From: Rostratula benghalensis
Taxonomy: Eukaryota > Chordata > Aves > Charadriiformes > Rostratulidae
Direction of reading: 5' to 3'
Assembly: GCA_013399305.1 (NCBI GenBank)
Contig: VXAI01000087.1
Location: 1,161,790-1,225,789, forward strand
Length of the DNA: 64,000 bases
Under the pieces are notes generated by a model. It was not told the origin of the DNA. It ran no database searches and saw nothing but the letters and a program-made list of their open reading frames with translations. The position numbers and the translations under genes were made by a program. Below, piece after piece: positions 27,301 through 42,300 of this stretch (position 1 is its first letter; every line of letters begins with the position of its first letter).

Positions 27301-30300
27301 AAGGTCACGTAAATTGAACTCCCAAGGACCACCTTTTTGTCCCCACTTTCTTTCAGCCATTACTTCTTTGTCAATCTGGATAAGGTTAAAAATTAAATTA
27401 AAATAAAATAACACAAAACAAAATAATCTTTTATTCCACCCATGTGCTGGTCTTCCAATATTTTAAAAAAATTCAACTGAAATTATTCCTTTGGCACTAC
27501 AGAGGACAATAGAGGAAAGGCAAGTTGTACTCACTTTTCTGAAGATGTGAGGAACTAAAGCTTGATTTAGTTTGCCCTTCCTCTAGTAATTCTCTAAACT
27601 CAGCTCAAATTTCCTTTTTCCTTTTGCACTCTATAAATGAGTATTTGACAAACTGCTGCCACAAAAGCTTTTATGTAAGGCCAAAGAACTACTTTATCTT
27701 AATATTACTACACTTTTTTTTTGCCTCATGAGCTGAAGATTAAATGCAGTTTTAGAAGCACTACCATAAATAGAATTCTGAGAATTTTATATCCTGCACT
27801 TTGTGCAAAATGGCAGCATGTATGCCACAAAATAGCTGGTAAGTTGATGCCTTGTAGTTAATGCTTGTTGAAAACCTTCTGTATTAGTGCAAATTTGGAT
27901 CTGAGCATCTCTGAATCTTTTGCACAGATAAATCCTATCAGGAAAGATTTTCCTTTTATTGGTGTCTCAGTGTTAGACAATAATGCCACATACCCGTAAA
28001 AGCTTCTGCTTCTGTACAGGTCAGGCACTGCTTTTACTAACAACACCCCATAAAAAAGAGCCTGTATTAAAAATTCAGACCAGAAACAGAAATACACATT
28101 TCAGTTCTTGTTAACATAAAACTCATTTTGTTTGTGCTTCAAGAATAATCCATGTATGTGGAAAACATTAATTTACTCGACTCCGTTTTTGAAGCTACGA
28201 AACCATATTTTTTCCACCTTTTGTAGAACAAAGCTTTATATATATGTGTGTGTGTGTGTGTATGTATATATATAATCTTCTGTGAAAAATAAAGCCTCAT
28301 CAGTTATCAACAAACTATCTGATTGTAGTTGTACAAGAATTTATGTGGGTTTTAGTGGCATTCTTTGTTTTCTTCTGCATATATATCCATTTCTCGTTTT
28401 CACCCACACACTTCTCTATAAAAATCTTCAGAAATGTAACATTAAATTTTCTTAATCTTACTGTATTCTGCCAACTTCTACACAAAATAATTTAAAATAC
28501 ACATTTACCTCGTTATTGAAAGCAACCATTTTAGCAATAATGCTTTTATCAATAGCAGGAAACAGCGTATTCCCAATAAACTCCATATCTTCTGCTGACA
28601 GCGGATCAACATACACCTGTAGAAAAAAGAGGGTGCTGAATGTTGCTGTAATAGGAAAACTGCAAGACAGGATAATGAATAATTTTAAACCAAACAAATA
28701 AGCTTGCCTGTGTAAATCTATTAAGAAAGGATTTGGGCAGGCCCTTTCTTCCACCTCCTTGTCTGTATGGATTCTGGCATCCAAAAATCTTAGTCTTCTT
28801 GTGCTGTACATGAAAATTCATTCCCAATTCTGGAACATAAATCTCTGCTCTGTGGTCAAAGCATGCATTTAGACCTTCTAATACAGATTGAGAGGCCAGA
28901 TTCAACTGAGGGGACAAAAAAAAACAACAAAAAAACAAAGGATACAATATTAATGCTCCACAAAACACTTCAGTATAATCTCTAGTTTAACATTTAATAT
29001 TTGCACCGTGTTTTCACCACGAAACCACAACAATCCCCCATTGTAAAAATCTACATGTTCCAAGATGTTTCTTCTGAACTCATGTTCATATATTTGTGAC
29101 ACACAGAGTGCTTTGTTTGCTTGTTTGGGTTTTTTTTTTTTTTTAATGAAGGCAAGTTTGGATTATTTAAGTACCATGGTTGCAGAATAATATTCTTCAC
29201 AATAGGCAAAAGGCATACAAACCGCTACAGAATTTCAGAATTTGCACTCCACAAGGATTAGAACACACAGGAAGAGAACACACTCAGGAAGAGACCATAT
29301 GCTTGAAGCATGTGAACAAACCTGTGGTGGCAGGATAGCTCATAAGGGCAAAATGGAACTCTTCATCTCCATTAAATCAGGACCCAGCACAGTGTGTAAG
29401 TCCCAGCAAAAGGCCTTCTATTTCAGAGAGATTATATCCACATGAGACCATGCGTACCAAAATTACTGCTGACACTAGTCTCAAAACTTTTCAAATGTAA
29501 ATCAAACTTATCCTGAGTTTTCAGCAGTAATTTAGACTGAGATCAGTCCTTGTTCTCTTCCCTAAAAGAGGTTTAATCAAAGCTGGTCTTTTACACTCCC
29601 TCTACAGAGGGCTCAAGGGCAGAGGGACTTAGTAGAGGGAGATCACTCTCAATGGGGCACTAGATGTACATAACTAAAATTAAGCCAAATTTCTTTCAGT
29701 CATCAACCCTCAAAGATACTTATCCTACATGTCAAAACATCACCTTTGGTCTTCCAGAACATTTCACTTTATCTGCACCCCAAACTTGAATTTACCTCAT
29801 CTAATACAATCCAGTGTCCAGCTTTCAGCGCTGCTAATAGTGGTCCATCACGCCAGGCAAATTCTCCTCCCTTACCACCTTCAACAGGTAAGTCAGTCCC
29901 AAACAAGTCTGTCACATCCTTTGGGAGCAGAGAACGGGGAGGAAAGAAGATAAAATTACAAAACTCCACAAAAGTTTATAAACAACCTTCAGTGAACTTT
30001 ACATCACATTTTCTCCCTCCCCTTTACGTACAGCTATAATGTAGGTATTAAATTTCAGTAATTTCACGTTACTAAAAGCTTTTCCATGATAGGACTCCAG
30101 AGACCAGCTACTATACTTAACAACAACAACAACAACAAAATGAAACAAACAAGCTAAAAAGCCTAAAAGCTGTTTTTAAGTAGCTTTGCAGAAGCCAAGA
30201 AAACCACAGTGGACAAAGCATGTCTGCACTTGAAAAAGACAGAAAAATCTGAGAAAGGGCATTTGCTTACAGCTCTTTCTGCTCCCCCCTTTCCCATTTA

Positions 30301-33300
30301 GTTTTATCTTGAGATCAAGAAGGAAAAAAAAAAAACCAAACACCATTTTGGACTTAGGGCTGCAGTTAAAAAGAACTACGCTTTTTAAGTTAAACAAAAC
30401 CTCCTCCCTGCAGTGACCACTGTTACACAGATAATACTTTATTTTACCGTTTGCTCAGATAGGTTGATTCGAACAAGACAGTTTCCCGAGGCTTTTGCCA
30501 GGGCAGCAACCAGACTGGTCTTGCCCACACCTGGTGACCCCTCCAACAAAACAGGTTTGTTAAGCTGCAGGGCTCTTAACAGCCTCTGTGCATTCACTGC
30601 TGTAGTCCCGGCGTTTAGAGCGTAATCTGTAATGCTGTTCCTCTGGAGAACAGGGCCTAAACCAAAGGAAAGATAAACCAGAAGACAATTAGACCAGAGG
30701 GGTTTTTTTATGCTGGACCTGCTGACAGCTTGCTTCTGAATGAGATCATTCTGTTAATTGCTGATCTCATTGCAGGAAGCAATGTAGATCACCCTCATAT
30801 CCCATTCTCATAGATGAGGCACATAAATATATTTTCTGTCTGACCCACAGCTGTCTCAGCTCACCTCCACATATTTATTTGGGATTCTGCAAAAAGCAGA
30901 TGAATATACAACGTATTTCACCATGAAATTTCGACTCTTCCTGGCTCATGGCCTAAACTAAAGATCCATCACTGAAAAATCATAAATCTTTCCTTGCGCT
31001 TCAGGCACATGCATCTAAAATTCAAAAGCAGCTTGGAAAATCGTGCCCTGAAGGACACAATTCAGTCGTGTTGATAGAACAACATATTAATCTGTTCCAT
31101 ACCTTGCTAGTTCTGTGAAGGAGTAGTGTTTTAATTCAGGTGTGCTGCTAGGCACATCTTTTCTTCACTGTTTATTATGCCATAGTGAGGAGAGAGCACC
31201 GAGCTTGCCTGCCAAGCTCTTGTCTGCCAATTTGTCTCCCTAAATTCTGTAACACAGCATTTGCTCAGGTATAGAAGAGATTAATCACCAATTATTCTTA
31301 CCCATCTCGATACCTTGTTAATGTGAAAGAGACTCTTCCTTTCACGATTCTAATTAACAGAGAGAAACTGAGCAATTTACAAAAAAGCATTATCCTGTAC
31401 AGTTTTATGCATGACTGACACGACCCATGAGTATCAAAATGTTCCAAGATGAATGATTAATATAGCACTAGGAACACATAGTTCTATGTACTAAAAACCA
31501 ACTGGCTAAATAGGAAAGCTCATAGCCATCACTTTTTAGTCCCGTCACTGTATTTTAAGGGCAGAAATCAATACTTGTATAGTTCCATTTGCATTAATTT
31601 GCCACATGAGGAACTGAAATGCAGGGGCTAAATAATTTTGCAAAAATTGCAGCGCATCTTTGAGAGGCTGCAGCAAAACAAGGCGTTAGTCTCCATCGTT
31701 CAGTGCTGCACCCAGGACCTTTGCTTCCCACGCTTTGCACAGGGCCCTGGATGAGCTGTAGTTTTAGTGAGTGGAACTTAGCAGGCCTTCTGACCAAGCA
31801 AAGTGATGGAAAGCTACAACTCCAAATTCAAGAAGCTTTGTTACACCAAAAAAGCCTACTGAAATTAGGCCATTACCCAGTAATTGTAAAAAGTCAAGGA
31901 AATGAAACAGATGTGTCATCTTAATAAATGTGATCAAGTTGCAATTACCACACTTGGAGGCAAAAAAGGCACTTTTCTTAGGCCTGAGAACGATAAGTTG
32001 TTCTGTAATGGTTCAGGTATCCTACTTAGATTTAGTGAGTAACAGAACTACTGGGAATAAAAGCTACAGAACAAATGTCCACCCACTCCCACAAAGTCTC
32101 TTGCCTCTTGGAATAAAAAAAGGGTGGATTCCCATAAAGCTGTCCATCCACACAAACTCTTTCTCCTTTGTTCTGTCATAAATCTTTAGTTCATTCTTCT
32201 GATAATCACTCAGCTCCAGGAATTGACTCATTTTCTCACATAAGAACGTCAGGCATTTTTCACGAGCTACTGAAGCTGTATCAGCTGAGCAGGATGTTGT
32301 ACCTGTAATTGGAGAAGTTAGCTATGCTTGACAAACAGAACTAGGCATGGTCATCCTGTGACTAAAACTCAGTTCCTCCCCAGATGCTGTTTTTGTGCAG
32401 CGTTCTTGTTTCAGATCTATATTTCGTGTTAGTGCTTTTGCTTGCCAGTGCTTCCAGTAGAATTTACCATGGTTGTTACAAATTGTTCTCCAAGCAACAG
32501 AATTAAGGACACCTTACTTCCAAAACCCTTTCTTCTACCGTCACTATCACCCTGATCCCTTGCCATAGTCCTCGCAGGCCTTCTCTCCTTGCATTTCTTG
32601 TGGCTTTTCACTTTTTTCCTACTCCCCTACCTCCTATTTATCAGCTGGGCCAGTGCCTGAACATGCAAAGATGAGTTCTGATCTATGCACATGATACAGG
32701 CCAACACACAAAGATGCTGACACATGGGGTGAGAGAGACAGAGAATAATACATGGTCATATAATTAATTACCATGCCAGCTCAGAATACAGAATGAAAAA
32801 AATACACAGCCTTTTTGTTTGCTAGCCTTTGTGATATTATTCCTACTACCTCTAATTCACTTAAGCTTGTAGTATTAGTCAAACTCTTGCTACTGAAAGC
32901 ACAAAAAAGGCACATGAAGTATAGAGTATTGTAAAAGGGAAGCAAAAAACTTCTCCCAGAGGAGTTCTATGCTGCCCATAGCATTTTGTTTACATTCTAC
33001 TCAAACACACTAATATATACCTTCATATTTTCTACTACCAAACGAGCACTGAGGGCTTACCTGATCCTATTCCATCAATGTACACCAAACATGCAGCATG
33101 GATAAAAGACATCACTGGAGAAATACAGAGAAGGCTGTAGTCCTTGGAAGAATTTGACTCATCCTCTACCATGACATTCATAAAATTAACCCATGACAGG
33201 ACGTCTCGCACGCTGAGGATACACTGGCGACCAAACTCTTGATTGGTCAGCCATTCAACAAAGTCCATCATGAGCTCTGCTATGTCTGCCCCTGAAAAGG

Positions 33301-36300
33301 AGAGTCAAAAATCAACAGTCATCAAATAATTTTATTGATCACATCTATGATACTGTTGTACAATAAGCATCACTAAAGTAGGTAAATCTGTAATGCAGGA
33401 GCAATGTGGATGGGTTCTCTGTATCTTAGCAGGCCAGATAACTGAAAAGTAAGTCCATGCCTGAGCTGCTGTTACAGATCCTTTTAAATCTGAGTAGTAA
33501 GTCAGAAACAAGTGATTAATAGCAACGGTGAAGCTGCTTGCAGAAAATTGTGCCAGCTCTTTCAACGCCTTGCATTCAAGCTAAGATTGGGCACTGAAGA
33601 GCTGGGGATAATTCAAGTACTTGGATGGTGGAGTTAATACAGCCTTGATCTTACTTCTGGGTAGCCCAATAACACACACAATGAAGGAAGAACAAAGTCC
33701 AAAATATTTCAAAAGTATCCTTTTGAAGAAAAAAAGCAGAAAAAAAAGGGACACAGTGATATAAATTCTGAGGAAAGTTTAGCGCCCTCCAAAACTACTT
33801 ACTTATTTTTAACAATGTTTGAATTCCAACACACTGGCAAATACCCACCTTGAGTGTTTATTCCACCCAGAGACAACCCTGGGTGAAGATTGTGTTTCAC
33901 AATCTGTATCAAATCATCACGGCCGTTGCTTTGCGGACACCATATTTCTGTAAATCTGTTGCGCAATGCAGGAGAAAGCTGCAAACAAGCAGAACAACAG
34001 AGCAATTCTATTTATGTTACACCAGGTTACTTACAGTTGGAGTTAGCTGAGAGCCTTCTAGGCTTGTATTGGTCAAGCAAAATACATAACCACAAATGCA
34101 ATGCAGAAATAAATCCCCTTTAAGCACACAGCTTTGCAACGAGTTGTTCTGTACTGTAGAAACCATTTTAAAATGAATACCCATCTTTTTGAGGTAAAAG
34201 AGGTTACAGCTCTTTCTTTTTAGTCCTAGCTCCCAACAGTGCTGAAGAGATTTGGGGGTTTTAACCCATCTTAACTTATTTAAAGCTGAAGTTCAGAAAC
34301 AGAATTTTTTCATTTAACGAGAAAGGTCTTTTTGGATGTTTGTATTGATCAAGAATGACAAGATGATTTTTAACTGTTGCTTTCTGAACAGCATTAGGGA
34401 GAACAATCTATTATGCAGCTTCACACTACTCCAGACTCACGTTAGAGCTGGGTTTACTTGCTTCATGAGCCACATCTCCTGTACTTGAAGTATTCTAGCC
34501 TGCCTAGAGTATTTAGAGGCCTGAAGCTTTCTTTGACATTCTGCTAAGTATTGACTTATAGCATTGAAATGGCAGCACAGAGACGTGATGGAAACCAGAT
34601 AAAACCTAATCCTCCTTTAGAGCAACGAGGCAGATGCCTACTGGGAAGGCACTGGATGCCAGAACTGGCACGATGCATTTTTGCCTTGCACCTCCCATCA
34701 CTAACCAGCCAACATAACTCAAATGAGCACACTGCACTTCCAGTTACTTTAACATTTACCTCTTTTTTCCCAAAGTCTCCTCCTGGGTTCATGGTCGCAA
34801 GGATACGAAATTTCTTTCCTGCAACTAATAGTTCTACCTCGTTCTCCTCGTCATCTTGACCACCTTTTTCAGCAAGTACCAATGTCTTCTCAGCTTCAAG
34901 AACACTAGAGAGGTTAAAAAATTCTTTATTTTAAATTTCATTTCACACTTCAAAAGGTCACTTAAAAATTAAAATCACATGAATTAACCTGATTAAACCT
35001 TCACTGCCACCAACTAAAGCATTCAAACCCAACGTAATTAGTGTACCAACAAGAGTCAAGTAAACATCTACATTCTGCTTTTTAATGAAAGTATCATTTT
35101 TTTTTCCATTTAAGACTTCAAGACTTAGGCAAGACAGGGGAGTTTCATCTTGTCTCACCTTACTGTCTTTCCCCCTAGCTGCAATTAAAATTTCAAAGAG
35201 CAAAAATTGTCTATGTATTACTGCTATTCAAACTAGAACCTCTGTCAGATGACAATTAGAAAAACAAAGCAAACAGACACAGAAGTTGAAATATAAACAA
35301 GGCCCGAGTTTTCTGGGTCATTTTTCCTTTCAACAAAAAATATATAATTAAGAGGGCAGCTCACAAAGGCCAGGTAATAAACATGCCTGAAAGAACCTAG
35401 TTTTACCCTGCTTGTGTTTGTAAAATGACCAAACACATTGAGGATACTTAACAGTAACACATTTAAGACATACCTGTTAAGTCGCTCCAGTACAGAATCA
35501 TCAGCTAAAGAAATCTCATCAAGGAGAAAAAAGCCCTCCTCTTTAATTGCTAGAACAAGAGGTCCATCACACCACTCAAAGAGTCTAGAACCATCAGATT
35601 CCTCCTAAAAAACAGGAAAAGGAGTGAAAAGTCATTAGTAACTGCTACTCTTTTGCCACGCTATCCAAACTACCATCGATAGTACCAAGACAAACCTGGT
35701 CTTTCGACCTCTGTCTGACTGGTCTCAGTCCTCCCAGAAAGTCTGAAGTCTCCATGTGCAAGTGGCAATTCACTGAGTACAGCTTCTGATTTGTTAATGC
35801 TGCAAAGATCTGACAAATGGTAGTTTTGCCACACCTGCAACACAATTTAATTGAAAGGTAAGAATAAAAAAGGTAAAAAGAAAATCAGCTCTAGACAGGA
35901 TTCACTTTCATTGAAGAGCTGAGGCCAAGGCCCAGCATGCCAATTTTACTCCTGCTCCTTTCCTTGAAAAATGGAGCTATTTTTGGCACAAGACCTCTTG
36001 CTGACTTGCACAAGGTGTCTAAATACATATAAATCCCTATCTGCATTGATGGATTTCTGCAGGTTCAAAGGGAAATTTATTTCAGCCTGCCCCTACAGGT
36101 ACTCAACTAACCCATCATTTAACTAAACTGGAGATGCTACGTGTCTAGACCAAGCCTAAGTCTGGAGGAATAGACCACTGAGTATCTAGAGTTTTTATTT
36201 ATTACATAAATAATTTTACTTCTCTTTGCTTTTTGGGGGCATTTTTCGTCCCTTCTTCCCCACAAAAATATACTCTTCTAACACATAACCAACACAGAAG

Positions 36301-39300
36301 CAGATGGTATCTACTTGCGTGACCTTCTTTACAGCATATGAGGTAAGGACTGAGGGGAGTAATAGCAGCAGCAAGACTATGTTCAGATTCTGAAAACACG
36401 TAAAGTGAATGTGCTCTCAGACTGAAAAATGTCTCAATTCCCCAAAAGCAGCATCTCCAGTGGGGCACAGTAAGGATCCACAGGGCACCTTGTGAAAAGT
36501 AAGGACAGAAGCCAGCTCATTTCAATTTTACTACTTTCTGTATTATTTCCATGTCGTTATACATAATGCAGATAATCCCATTAAAGATTTGTTCTGAAGG
36601 AGATGTAAGTGCTTCCTCCCTCAAAAGGGAACTCTGAAAAGCAGCAGCTGGAAGTCTGCCATGACAGAGGCTTAAAAATCCCAGATCAAAGCAGCACTGA
36701 AGCCCACACAATGCTTTTGTGTCTGACTCAGTGGCTGGCGCAGCACTGCAAAGAACTGCATCATAGAAAGCAAGGTTACCCAGTGTCTCCCACCAGCAGT
36801 ACTGGTTCACCAAACTCCAGGGCTCTTCCCACCAAAACAGCAAGTCTCCTCATTCCTTGAGTCCAGACAATATGGTTAAAATCTCTGTCCATCACTGACG
36901 TCTGCATGGAGGATTTAGCTGCACGACACAAGGCAATCCATCAGCTTCAGTCACACCTGGAGAACTCCCAGTGTGCTCCTCCTAGGAAACTCACCCAGCA
37001 GCTTTTTGACGCTTTCCCCGGAGAAGAGAGACTCAGGATACAGCTTTTTCTTGAAGTGTTTTTCAAGGACACTCTGAATAACATCCACCTCCTCCTGCTT
37101 CCTGACTCTGCCTGCCAGAAGCATAAAACCTATAGAACAGAGGAGGAGAGAGCGCAATTACTACCTGGTTAAGCAGCAACAAAAATTTATATTGAAGAAG
37201 TAGGGCTAGAAAGCAATTCTACAGACACTTTAAAAACCTGAGGGAGGCAGGGCTCACCATCATTTGCTAAGTGCTGAAGCCAGTCATACTCCTTCTCCAG
37301 CTGTTCTGCCAATCTGTACCTTTCAGCCCAACGGAACAGATCCCGCAGGGTAATGAAGCCATGCTTCCCAGCAAACACCGTCGAACCCCTGCGGTAAGAC
37401 TGCCACAAGAAGAAGATGTGAGCCATTTTTTCATAAACCCACCCAAATACTAAAGCCAAGCTAATCAGAGCTCTCTGATGTGATGCTTCTCCAAACAAAC
37501 TGTATTTATAACAAAAAAAAAAAAAGTTTAGTACAGTCATGACTACCAAATTCTAACTACCTTTATGCAGGGAATTAGGTACCAGGAATAAAATAATATA
37601 GATAATAATAAATAAGAATAGTAAGGAGAAAATACGTACCTGGAATAAAACAAAATCTGAGCTAAAGATTAGATTCTCCACCAAAATGTATGTTAGCACT
37701 TCACAGTGAGCTCTGGTTTGCACTGCTACAATTGCTTTTAAATTTAAGACAGTTCTAGCTATATACTAAATATTAAATGTCTGTTATAAACAGGAGTGTC
37801 AGAAGACATCCAAAATTATTGCTTAAAAATAATACCAAACTTACCAAAGAAGCTACAAATCCAATACTGTACTTTGGATCCAGAGCAAAAGATTATTCTA
37901 CACACAAAATCCCAAGGCCTCTGGTTATTAATTTTTTTGCTGCTACCACCTTTCTCTCAAATCTGACATCACCTTCCCCATTCTCTATCTTAATAACTGA
38001 ACTAAACACTTCAGTGGGTTCTCTTCCATCAATTATAGTTTAGTTTTTTAACCACCTGCCAGTTAGCGACACACACACCCCCTGCCCTGCAAAGGATTTC
38101 TATTATTTCATGAAATATGTTTGCATGTCTTCTACAAAAAGAAGAAAGGCTCTCATACTTGCAGGTCTAACATGACTTTGACAAGCTTGCTGCAGTAAGA
38201 GGGTGGCAAACTGCATCGCTTGTGCAGGATGGTTTCCAGTTCAGCACTTGGCAGTTCATCAAAATGCAGCTCCACAAAACGATTCCTGAAGGCTCTGGAT
38301 AAAACCTAAAACACGAGAGCACACTCTTGCTTGAACGTCTTCCTTTGATATTCCTCATGTTATGTATTTTCCCCTACACATCCAAAGGAAATATGGATAG
38401 TGTCATAGCATACAAATTAGCACATAAACATTGAAAAAAAAACAGAAGAGACAGCTGGGATGAGCTCCAGAGCTTTAAAATATGGTGTGTTTTATCTGCA
38501 GTGGGCAGCTACGCACCGTACGGCAACTTGCTCACAGCCCCTGTGGGGGAGAACTGGAAGGGTAAAAGCAAGGAACTCGTGGGTTGAGATAAAACATTTT
38601 AATAGCTAAACAAAAATGGCATGCACAAACGAAGCAGAATTAGGAATTCATCCACTACTTCCCATCTGCAGGTGGGTGTTCAGTCATTTCCACCAAATCA
38701 GTTTTCATCATGCACAATGGTTATTTGGGGAAGCAAACACCAAACATCCCCCTTTCTCCTTCTCCCCCAAGTTTTTATTGCTGAGCATGATGTCATATTG
38801 TATGGGACACCACTTTGGTCAGCTGTGGGTCAACTGTCCCTCAGCTTCCTGTGCAGCCCCAGCCTACTCACTGGTGGGATAATGCAAGAAGGAGAAAAGG
38901 TTTTGATACTGTTCAAGCTCAGCCATAACCAGGACACCTCCATGTTACCAACACTGTTTTGGTCACAAATCCAAAACATCGAACCATAGCAGTCAATGTG
39001 AAGAAAATTAACTGTTCCAGCCAAAATCAGCACAAAATGGACACCAATAGCCTAAGTCAAATCTCTTCTCAAGCCTTCTTGAGCAAGAAATGCTAAGTCA
39101 AACATACATGAACTCCAACTCAGCAAAGCACTTAAATCTCAGCTACTCAAAATGACTTAAAATTTTGGTATCTGCAAAATAAGTAACTAACATAAACAGA
39201 ACTTCTTGAGACTGAAAGCTAGTCCACAACCACCTTACCTCTACCTCTTGAGAATTTCATGTTAATTCTGTGCTACACATCAGAAAGTTTTCACATCACC

Positions 39301-42300
39301 CTTTTGTATGAGAGAGATTCATTCCCTAGAGTTGCACTACTCAGAGGAAGAGCTTGTACAGACCTTTCTGCCACCGTAGAGTCCTGGAGGATTCTGTGTA
39401 GCAAACAGCATAAAGCGAGGGTGAGCTTTGACAACCTCCTGGGTCTCAGTAATGAACAGCTCTCTGTTATCATCCAGCAAACGGTTCAGAGCCTCCAGAA
39501 CATCAGTGGGAGCCAAATTCAGTTCATCTAGAACAATCCAGTAACCCTTTCTCATTGCATCTATGAGAATGCCTTGGAGAGAACAGAAAAAATTCTAGTT
39601 AAAAATCTAACAAACTAAATCCAGCAGAAGCATGCATTTGGATACTTCTAGCCACCAGTTTTCACTCAGTATAAATGCTAATCCAGAGATAGAAGCATCA
39701 GTATTGTTTAAGTTCTTGAATTCTTTACTTTGTGTCCAATAGGACAAGTATGATGAGACAAACACGAACTCTTCAGAAGTCACTGGAATTACGTGATTAT
39801 CACTGATGTGCAACTACTAGTTTTATGACAGGTTCTTTCTCGATTGTAATAAAGCAGAGAAATTAAGCAGAAAAAAAATATGTTGTAAATACAATATGTC
39901 CACTCACCTTCCTTAAATACCAGCTTCCCAGAGGTGTCTGACGTGTAACAGCCAATATATTCCTGGATGTCAGTATGCTCGTGATTGTTAATCCTTACAC
40001 AATGATTCCCAGTAGCAGCAGCCAACCAGCGTATTAAACTGGTTTTACCAACAGAGGTCTCTCCTTGAATCAGTACGGGATGAGTCCTACAAGAGAAAAC
40101 CACAAAACAGTGGTTTAGAAGCACAAGTTGTATTTTCCTCATATACAAGTTGCAATTTTCACAGATCTCCATTACCAAACCACCACTGCATAACTCACTT
40201 GTAACATCCAAGGTCATACACTGAAAGGGGAGCACAAGTTACTTTACCCCCCAAGTGCTAACTGCTACCCAGGCAGCTATATTACACCCACTGTGAAATA
40301 ACCAGGTTAGTGTAACTGCAAATTTCTAGATCATCATTTAAATAAAACTATGTACCGCTTAAGGAGACAAGAAACACATGTACAAATTCAAGTCACTGCA
40401 TAATTAAAAGCTAACTGTAACCAGAAGGAAAATGGGCATTACTTGTGCCAAACAATACAGGCTAGACTGGCACTACTTGAGGCCCAAATAAACATTCTCA
40501 ACTTAGCTTTTTAATGGAAAAGTTGAAACAGACTTACCCTGCAGACACAACTCTAGCAATGTCTTTCAGATTAAGTTTAACTGAAGGAGTGAGCACATAA
40601 GTCTCATCTACAGTAGGTTCTCTATCCCCAGCTGAAATCCAGTATCCTTCAATAAGTATGAAACTCCCTCCTTGGGGTTTTGGTATTTGCTAAGGAGACG
40701 TGACAGAAATACCAGATTATACAAATGAGTTTCACTTTGCTAATGAAGACAACTACTGCTGCAGCACTGCAATATATTCTGTGAGAAGTCATTTTAAATT
40801 AATCCCTGAGCGCTCCTGCAGTAAGCACTATGCCCTTGTCACAGAACACAAATTACAGGAAAAGCCTGACCAGATTATTACAAGGTCATGAAGCAGGAAT
40901 GTTTGCCAGTGCCATGAAGATAAAAATGTCTCAAGACTCCCAACACTGAATTTTGAAGTACACTTCCAAGCAGGAAATTGGCTTTTATCTCTTTATATTC
41001 ATATGCATTTTCTAATATGAAGAGTTTTATTCTGGAACAAATGCCTATCTCTTAAAACTGCCTTCCCCATCCCACCTGCCCAGTCCCCTATGAAAACTCA
41101 TGCTGGGCTCTCAGCACTACTGAGATTCTTCCTTTCCCATTAGAGACAAAGCACAGATGTTTGCTTCGTGTCCGTATGTTTTGCTTTCAGGCTAAAACTA
41201 AAAAGCCTGAGAAAGCTCCTCAGAAGTCTGTGAAAGCTTTACAGTTGGAGTCACAGTATGAAGCTGCCCACACTCCACAATCCTGTAATTATTTGAACTT
41301 CTTTTTTTTTTTTTTTTTTTAAATTAACAAATAAGCTAGCTAACATACGGGTATTGCAAGCAGAATTAAAACAATACAAAGGAACAGTATTAGTTTGGGG
41401 TTTTTTTTAGTTTTTATCTTTACAAGATTAAAAGCAGGACTGTGAGAAGGAAATGTAGAGGAAAACAGCAGAGAAGGCAACTCAAAATAAATTCTACTCT
41501 AAATACTATCAGGTCTATATAAGCTTAGTTACCTACCTGTTTCAGAAGGGTTTTGATGTTGCCAGAGACTATATGCTGGCAAATTAGCTTCTGAACTACT
41601 GGGTGAGAACCTCTGTCAAGCTGCGTCAGGAAACTCAAACAGAAGCCCTAAGAATAATTATTTCCAGTGACAAAATGAAAAATCATTAGGAAAAAAATAC
41701 AGAGATTAAAGAATCATTTCTGTTCAATACTGCATTTGGAAGAGAGGACTATCCTTATACCCAAATGATCTTTGTAGGGAAAACCTAGTGAAACCAACCC
41801 CAGTACAGGTAATCACCTCATACAGTGAGCGTTGTATGCTGCTACATGGATTAGATGCTGCAAATCTCAATGCCCTGCACAGCGTACGGAGACTGTAGTG
41901 AGGTCTGTGGCCAGTTCCATCCACCAGCTTTGCTTCTGCTTCCTTTCTCACCGATAAATAAAAGCTGAAAAAACAAAGAGTGAAACCAGTTCCAGTTGCG
42001 TAGCGCTGTTACTCATCAGACCATTGCTCTAAGGAATTAAACCCAAAGTCAGAACACTTAAGCTTATCTGCAACTGTCACTTTTCCTAGGAGCTCCAATT
42101 TAGGACAGCCATGCCAAACTCTGCCAGCTGTACAGTCTGTACAGTCAGTGAAGGAAAGCAACAGAGTATTTTAGAACCCTGTTTTTGTGAGCTCTTGATA
42201 TACAGAGAATGACTATAAACTCAAAGTATCCTAAACATGTAGCGTTTCTTCAGGTTAATAGAGTGAGACAGTACACCTGTAGTTTGACAAACACACAAGG

